From NCBI GenBank assembly GCA_025403435.1, contig CM046345.1, positions 3,355,052 through 3,419,051 of the forward strand: a stretch of 64,000 bases of DNA, read 5' to 3'. Shown one piece after another: positions 58,246 through 64,000 of this stretch (positions are counted from its first letter, which is position 1; each line of letters begins with the position of its first letter). Source of the DNA: Artocarpus heterophyllus. Its lineage: Eukaryota; Streptophyta; Magnoliopsida; Rosales; Moraceae. A program made the position numbers and the translations under genes. A model generated the notes under the pieces. It searched no databases and was not told the DNA's origin. It saw only the letters and a list, made by a program, of their open reading frames with translations.

Positions 58246-60217
58246 TCATTAAATGTCATAACATAAAACATTCATACATCATTGCATCATAAATAATCAT
58301 ATATTGTATCATAAATTAATATATGCTTAGAATTTCACATGAACACTAGAGCACAACGATCCCATGCGGTCGTCACCTGTCACAAAACTTGACATAAAAA
58401 GTTAGTAACATGCACATCACATATCATATCATATAACCTTATTTATTAATAACATTTCTCAATAACGTTACTAACTTAACGTGGTCCGTTACATAAAATA
58501 GGCGGGTGTTACACAACTAACAAATTAATTAATTAAATACTAATTATTTCTGGCTGAAAATGAAGGAGATTGGCCATCCATAGTTATATTCTCCATTATT
58601 TTTTTATTTTTAATTTTTTGAAAGGAATATTAGCCAGGAGTACATGAAGAAAATTACATGTATATGACCGAGATATATATTTATATATGTGTATATGTAT
58701 GTAAGCATGCATGCGTTTGTATGTGTGTTTTACACGTTTAATTATTAGTCTTTTACTATAATACAGTTAATACTATTATTTTTTCCTTTTCCAACAAGCA
58801 ATTAAAGTTCAGATGTGTGAGACACGTACATTACTGGTCGTAATTCATTTAATTAATCATCACTAGCCCTGGCTTTAACTTGATTCTTAAGCTACACACA
58901 CACACACATCACTACGTTGATTCGATTGATTTTCTACCATTATTTTAATAGGCTTCATTATTTCTAAGTGACCCAATATTGTAAGATCTTGCCAGGAACT
59001 TTACATACATATGGACAGATTTTATAATGGTGAAATAGAAAGTTATTTGAACTATAGTACTAAATTCCAAGCGAAAAGATATGTATGACAAGATGGGTAT
59101 CAGGCTTACAAATGCAACACACGAACAAACAATTTGATTAGCTGAAATATTTTATGTAAAGATGATTTATTAATTATGCTTAGTGATCTCAATATCAATA
59201 TATGTGACTCTATGTCTTTTTGGAGCTGGCAAGTAACATCAATTACAGGTGTTTTGACATCAAAGGCTATTTGTTATCTTGTTCCACCTCCATCATGTGC
59301 TACTAATTATTGTAATTAGTTAAGAAGCGATTTTATGCAATTAATTTTATTTTTTAAACAGGAAGTTAATAGTCACAAGCAAAACCTTATAGACTAATAT
59401 AAGATTTTTCAAACAAATGAATTAGGCATCGTCGCTAATGCCTGACTTTTAGCAACTACAAATTTCGTCCCTGTAAGTATCGCTAAAGACTCTTTTTGCT
59501 GACCATTATCATGATAATTAATATATATGCATATTAATCATGCATGTAATTATAATTTATATACATTTATAAATAATTTGAAAAAAAAAAAAGTAGCTTA
59601 CTATAATTATGCAAATCTAAGAAAGAGCCCACCATGAATAAGCTTGTTTATTGTTTGCATTCACCTAAGATTAGAGGCAATAATTATGCTTACTTAAGAT
59701 CCTAGTGGTTTCCAATTTTGTTTTGCCAACTTGCACGTGTGTAGATGGGGATATATATTGAGAATATACATGTTAAATATTGACAAACATGACAAACACT
59801 ATATCAAGAGGATATTTGAGGAGAGAAAGCTGACATGTGGGCAAACCTTTCATTTGGATTTTTAACAATTGGGATTCGTTCACTTTGGTAAATAAAAACA
59901 ATTATTAATTTGTACTAGCTAGTCATGTCCTGCATTATGTTATAGTACAAACAATATTCTCTATCTCTCAAAAAACTAAAATAAGATTAGCATTTGGTTC
60001 GTTTTATTCTTTATAAAGGTTTTAAATCATTAATTGATCTAGCTCATCATGAAGGTCGTATGTTGTGGTCACCAAATACTTGCTATACACGAACGTACCA
60101 TATATGGGTACAGACAAGTACGAAAAAGCCCCTTTTGGGCAGCTTGACGGAAAGAAGTAGCCATTCTATTTTTTTTTTTTTTTGACTGACCAGTAGGAAT
60201 TATAAATCCTTTTGGAG

Positions 60218-60652
60218 CCTACTTGGTGTGCAAGATTAGGAAAAATTTGGATTAAATTATTGTTTGATAAAAATTTTTAAAGGACTAGATTGGATAAAAC
60301 CTTATCTAGTATATACTTGGATATCCTTAAAAGAGGATTATGCTATTCTTTGTTAAAGCACGATATTAGACACATCTCGGTACATTGTGAAAATTTTCAA
60401 GGATTGATTTGCAAAAATTCATTAAATTTAAGATTAAATTATAATTTTCAAAAATTGAAGGTAGAAAATTATAATTTGACGTCAATTTTTAAATTTTTTT
60501 TGCAAAGGTCCCTATCCTAATATACAACACCAAACATAGGATTATATTAGCTAAAATTTAATTATATACATTCCAATTCTAAGACTATCTAATTCAATCT
60601 TCTAAGAGTATTATATCTAATGTTGTCCCATCTTACACACCAAACACCTTGA
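60218..60652. mobile_element. MITE-like element with inverted ends
   Basis: The left end CTTGGTGTGCAAGATTAGG and the right end CATCTTACACACCAAACACC are inverted counterparts (GGTGTGCAAGAT against GGTGTGTAAGAT). The interior is AT-rich and explains the 76-codon frame at 60290. Confidence 0.55.
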
Positions 60653-60699
60653 TATATCATAAAATACAATTTACCCTCTTATTTAAAAAAATCAATTTC

Positions 60700-60845
60700 A
60701 AATCAAAACTTTTAGTTGTTACAATATAAAGCCTCACATGCTATAGTATCAAACAAAAATGTGCTAAAATACAAAACTCTCAAATGCTACAGTATTTTTA
60801 ATCAATTGGTTGTAATTAGTACTCTCAAACACCGTATTTCGTGTT
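60700..60845. mobile_element. MITE-like fragment of the TGTAGCATA family
   Basis: Contains TTACAATATAAAGCCTCACATGCTATAG and AACTCTCAAATGCTACAGTA words and ends TCTCAAACACCGTATTTC, the same vocabulary as 26288 and 30690. Confidence 0.5.
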
Positions 60846-61902
60846 TCTTATAATTTTGTTGATCGGCTTTAGTTATAACCCACGTATTCTAATTGGTATC
60901 TCCCTTGGGTATACACTTGCAGGACTATGATGAAATACGGGCATATATGAATGATGTTGACTATATAGAATTGACTTTGGACAATTTCTACTTTGTCGGT
61001 GGGGAGTTTTTTCTCAAGGGAAAATAGTATTATAAGCCCATGAGGTTTCTCGGTGATTACGTAGCTGGTTTATATAACTGTGTTAGGCCAATAATGGTGG
61101 TTTGATCAATAATTAAACAAAACCACAGAGAAAGTTCAACTCAATGCCAATATCATTAATGAACATGACAGATATGGAATTTTTTTACCTTTTTTTTTCT
61201 TTGGAAAATTCAGGTGAAGTACTACTCTTTTTGTTTTTTTTAAATACTTGGTTGGTTTGTTGGTGATCTGTTTATAGATGTTGCTATTTGACAAGTGTTT
61301 CTGATAAGAAAAATTAAAACATGTTTCAGAGAATAAATATTTATTAGAATTTCATTGGAATTTGTTGGGATACAGCAGGAAAAACAATGACAACAACTTA
61401 AATAAGTTACTTGTTTAGCTTGGCCTGATTACGTACATCTTAATGTAAGACTGACGTGGATTATTTATCTCGAAACGCAAATTACCAAGTCTAATTTTGA
61501 GTTTGGGATATAGCTTTGTGCACAACCGAATGCCAATATAGCAGTCACAGGATATGTCTACAGTCTACAGGCCTGGATTGTAGCAATAAATACTACATAC
61601 ATACACACACACACTTGTATGTTGCGGATAGCAATATTAGCTTTCAAATTTTATATGATATATATGTTGGAGTTGATTTCCGAACATCAATACTCTTCAA
61701 CCTGCTACATTGATCTCTACTAGTTTATTGGAGATATAGTCTATCACTTGAGGGAGGTTGGGGATTGATCTACAAAAGACCCTCCGACGTTCAAATCAAG
61801 CAAACAATTATGAAAAGAATTTAGCAAAATAAGAGTAAGAGTAATAAAGAGTGCATCCTTCAAATGAAAGCATCACATTTTATATTTTACAGTTGACGTA
61901 CC

Positions 61903-63245
61903 TGTTGGGTTTGGTGCCCTAAAAGCTATGACATTATACATATTGTTAATAAATAAATAAAATGACATTTATTATTATTTTGGTTGATTATATGTATTAT
62001 GAATACATTTATAAACATCAAGAAAATTCCATGATTATTTATGTGACTATAAATTTAGCATATAAGTGTTATTTGCTTAGGGATAAAATTTATAGATAAT
62101 AATCTAAATAGTCCGTAATAATTAATTAAAGTTTGGGATCTTTAATTAAAAATTACAAGTACGGTCCAATCTCATCTAAAATGAAATAGTCATTATCCAG
62201 ACTATTAATGTAGAGACGTTGGATTGGAGGTAGTTTATCTAATGAGATTATATAGGACTGGACCAGATAAATTATGAATCTCTAATAATCATCCGTTACA
62301 AATAGAGTATTCAAATTTATCACTATGATGATCATATATTTGACAGTCTTAATCCTGAGTATTTATTAGACTCCTATTTATGACATTATGTTTTTTGACT
62401 TGCATGGTAAGATTTGTCTAAGCACAGATTATAACTTAGCATATTGGAAACATAAAGTAATAAATGGCTGGGAATAATATTATACAGATATGGAATCCAT
62501 TCCTTCCCTATGGAAGTTAGAAAAATAGTTGTCTTGAGTGATAATTCAAGGTTTGAACAGTAGAGCACTCGTTCATAATAAGATTATGAATTAATTGTTC
62601 ATTAGAAAATTATTGAAACTCAAGGATAAAGATGTAATAAGAGAGGTGAATGGAAATTGAACCTAGCTCTTTTTATGAACTATTTATGGAGGACTGACTT
62701 ATATGTAATGATTATATCAATGGACTACTCGCTAATTTTCTTTGAGTAATTTCACTATAATCTCAAGAGTTCAGTTTCAGGTTTTTAGTGGAGTAACACC
62801 ACATTAATTAAAGAGTTTGATTAAATGTCAAATTTATTGGAGCTTGGGTTATAGGTCCATAGGTCCCCAATACCACCTCTATAACACTATATTGGATTTT
62901 TGCATAGAATGAATTATACATATTTAATTTGAAATTATTGAATTCTGAATTAATTTTTTCACACTTGAATTATTAACGTGACACAGAAAAATGTTCTCTG
63001 TGACACATAATGTAATATGATAAATGTTATCACATTTAACTGAGCATTAGTTAATTAATTAATGGATTTTTTTTAAATCTATTCTTAAATAAATGTGATT
63101 TATTTTTGAATTTAGATATATATGGTTTTGAACCAAATCTTTTTATATATATAAGATTTTATATATATGGTTTTGAATTTATTTTTAATATTATATTAAA
63201 AAAAAAAAAGAGAAGGAAAGACGTGAAATTTCAGTTTCACGCTTT

Positions 63246-63283
<38 letters not shown>

Positions 63284-63838
63284 TAAACCGAATCACAATA
63301 TTTAAAAAAAAAAAAGAAGAAGAAGGAAGGAAAGTTTACGTAAACTTTCCTTATATGTATATATATATATATATGAATCACGATTAACGTGATTCGGAAG
63401 AAAAAAAAAGGAAAAAGAAAAAGAAAGGGGAAAGTAAAATTACTAATGACTCAGATATAAAAAGGAGAGAAAACAGTTATCTCAGTAGAATTATTCACGT
63501 AATTTTTAGAGAGAAAAAATGAGAGTTCTTCTCTAAAGAAAAAGGTCTGCTATCTCATGTGTTGAGTACATAGCAGATTCAGAAAAGTGTGAGGAAAATT
63601 CATTCTTGCAGTTTGACGCCCACTCGTCTTTCCATTGGTGTGGAGGCCTGGTTTGGAAGATCGTGGTGTCAAAGAGGAAAGCTAGGATACCTTAATAGTC
63701 TTCAAAAGGTTAGTAAAAATTCATAAAGCTTTCTATAATTAAAATTATATATCTATTCCCGATGAACAAAGTTTTAAGAAAATTTTTGTTTATCAACCAT
63801 CCGTTCCTTCCGCTACGTTTCATATTTTAATTCCAACA
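61903..63838 (+). repeat. 5' LTR of a copia-type retrotransposon leaving the window (1936 bp)
   Basis: Starts TGTTGGGTTTGGTGCCC and ends AATTCCAACA, directly followed by a primer binding site. The candidate left target duplication is GTACC (61898-61902); the right one lies outside the window. It aligns along its length with the solo LTR at 37394-39312, differing by scattered substitutions and small indels mainly in the (TA)n-rich part near 63110-63390. Confidence 0.92.
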
Positions 63839-63840
63839 AA

Positions 63841-63852
63841 TGGTATCAGAGC
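63841..63852 (+). other. Primer binding site, tRNA-iMet type
   Basis: TGGTATCAGAGC, the canonical plant copia primer binding site, two bases after the LTR. The internal region, beyond 63853, continues past the window; only untranslated leader is seen. Confidence 0.93.
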
Positions 63853-64000
63853 TAGGTTATAGCATATATAATTTTAATTAAACATGATTTTATTTTGATA
63901 ATATCATGTTTTTGATGTATGTTTGTGGGCACTTTGTATTTTTGTTAATTTTTATTCATGAGATGAATGATTGTTTGATGAATGAATTTTTGGTCATTAA

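Larger units (their letters stand above)
55326..58513 (-). mobile_element. Large solo LTR (3188 bp)
   Basis: Perfect 5-bp target duplication CAACT at 55321-55325 and 58514-58518. On the plus strand it begins TGTAACGCCCC and ends GGCGGGTGTTACA; on the minus strand it begins TGTAACACCCGCC. The GCTAACGCTTAGTAAG segment near 56160 corresponds in orientation to the TTACGCTCAGTAAG segment of the LTR at 9231-15904, so minus orientation is chosen. There is no gag or pol. GC-rich motif arrays lie near both ends (55670-55850, 58110-58245). The TGTAACACCC start suggests a Ty3/gypsy origin; this is inference. Confidence 0.88.
58519..61902. other. Intergenic DNA with MITE-like elements
   Basis: No host gene recognised. 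A (CA)n run is at 58896-58909. 60215-60655 and 60700-60845 are MITE-like (separate entries). A 35-codon segment after TTGCAG at 60923 (DYDEIRAYMNDVDY) resembles an exon by position but has no supporting partner exon. Confidence 0.55.

Noticed and set aside
55326..58513. Interpretation as a foldback DNA transposon
   Set aside because: Only about 13 bp at the ends are inverted (TGTAAC...), the duplication is 5 bp and ends are TG/CA, which fit an LTR better.
1..64000. CRISPR array, bacterial operon, phage or organellar insert
   Set aside because: No regular direct repeats with unique spacers, no prokaryotic gene order and no recognisable plastid or mitochondrial gene in the window.

Overview
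This window is nuclear DNA of a flowering plant, most likely a eudicot. It has intron-bearing genes with GT-AG junctions, AT-rich intergenic DNA full of (TA)n runs, and abundant LTR retrotransposons, solo LTRs, MITE-like elements and short SINEs. I see no bacterial, organellar or viral gene cluster, no CRISPR array and no convincing tRNA or rRNA gene. The species cannot be fixed from sequence alone.

Layout. 1-16.6 kb is a nest of retroelements. An old, degenerate Ty1/copia element on the minus strand (1-660, 7001-7970, probably 16250-16560) is split by a young plus-strand copia element (661-6995, 5-bp target duplication CGGTC). It appears to be split again by an unclassified AT-rich repeat. 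That repeat holds a 3.6-kb solo LTR in minus orientation (9231-15904), which itself holds a 3.05-kb solo LTR in plus orientation (12549-15601, duplication TTTCT). 16.6-19.0 kb holds MITE-like elements. 19.4-23.3 kb is a nine-exon gene for a coiled-coil protein of the At4g15545 family. 23.9-31.1 kb is intergenic and carries MITEs and a large palindromic foldback element. 31.3-32.9 kb is a four-exon CCT-domain regulator gene. 33-45 kb is intergenic with a pair of foldback elements, a 1.9-kb copia-type solo LTR (37394-39312, duplication CTTTG), a tRNA-derived SINE with target duplications, and a perfect 27-bp inverted repeat that looks like a template-switch scar. 45.5-49.6 kb is a two-exon LOB-domain gene (LBD4-like, minus strand) with a 3.6-kb intron. 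Its upstream region carries a non-LTR retroelement with a poly(A) tail and 17-nt duplications, itself split by another solo LTR (51301-53255). 55.3-58.5 kb is a third large solo LTR (duplication CAACT) with GC-rich motif arrays in opposite orientation near its two ends. 61.9 kb to the end is the 5' LTR and primer binding site of a copia-type element that leaves the window; its LTR is the same family as the solo LTR at 37.4 kb.

The three host genes (coiled-coil protein, CCT regulator, LBD regulator) are independent single genes, not an operon or a recognisable pathway cluster. I found no new coding system. The most informative signals are structural: nested insertions dated by target duplications, a recently inserted but coding-defective copia element, intron tandem duplications, inverted repeats able to form hairpin RNA, and the template-switch palindrome.
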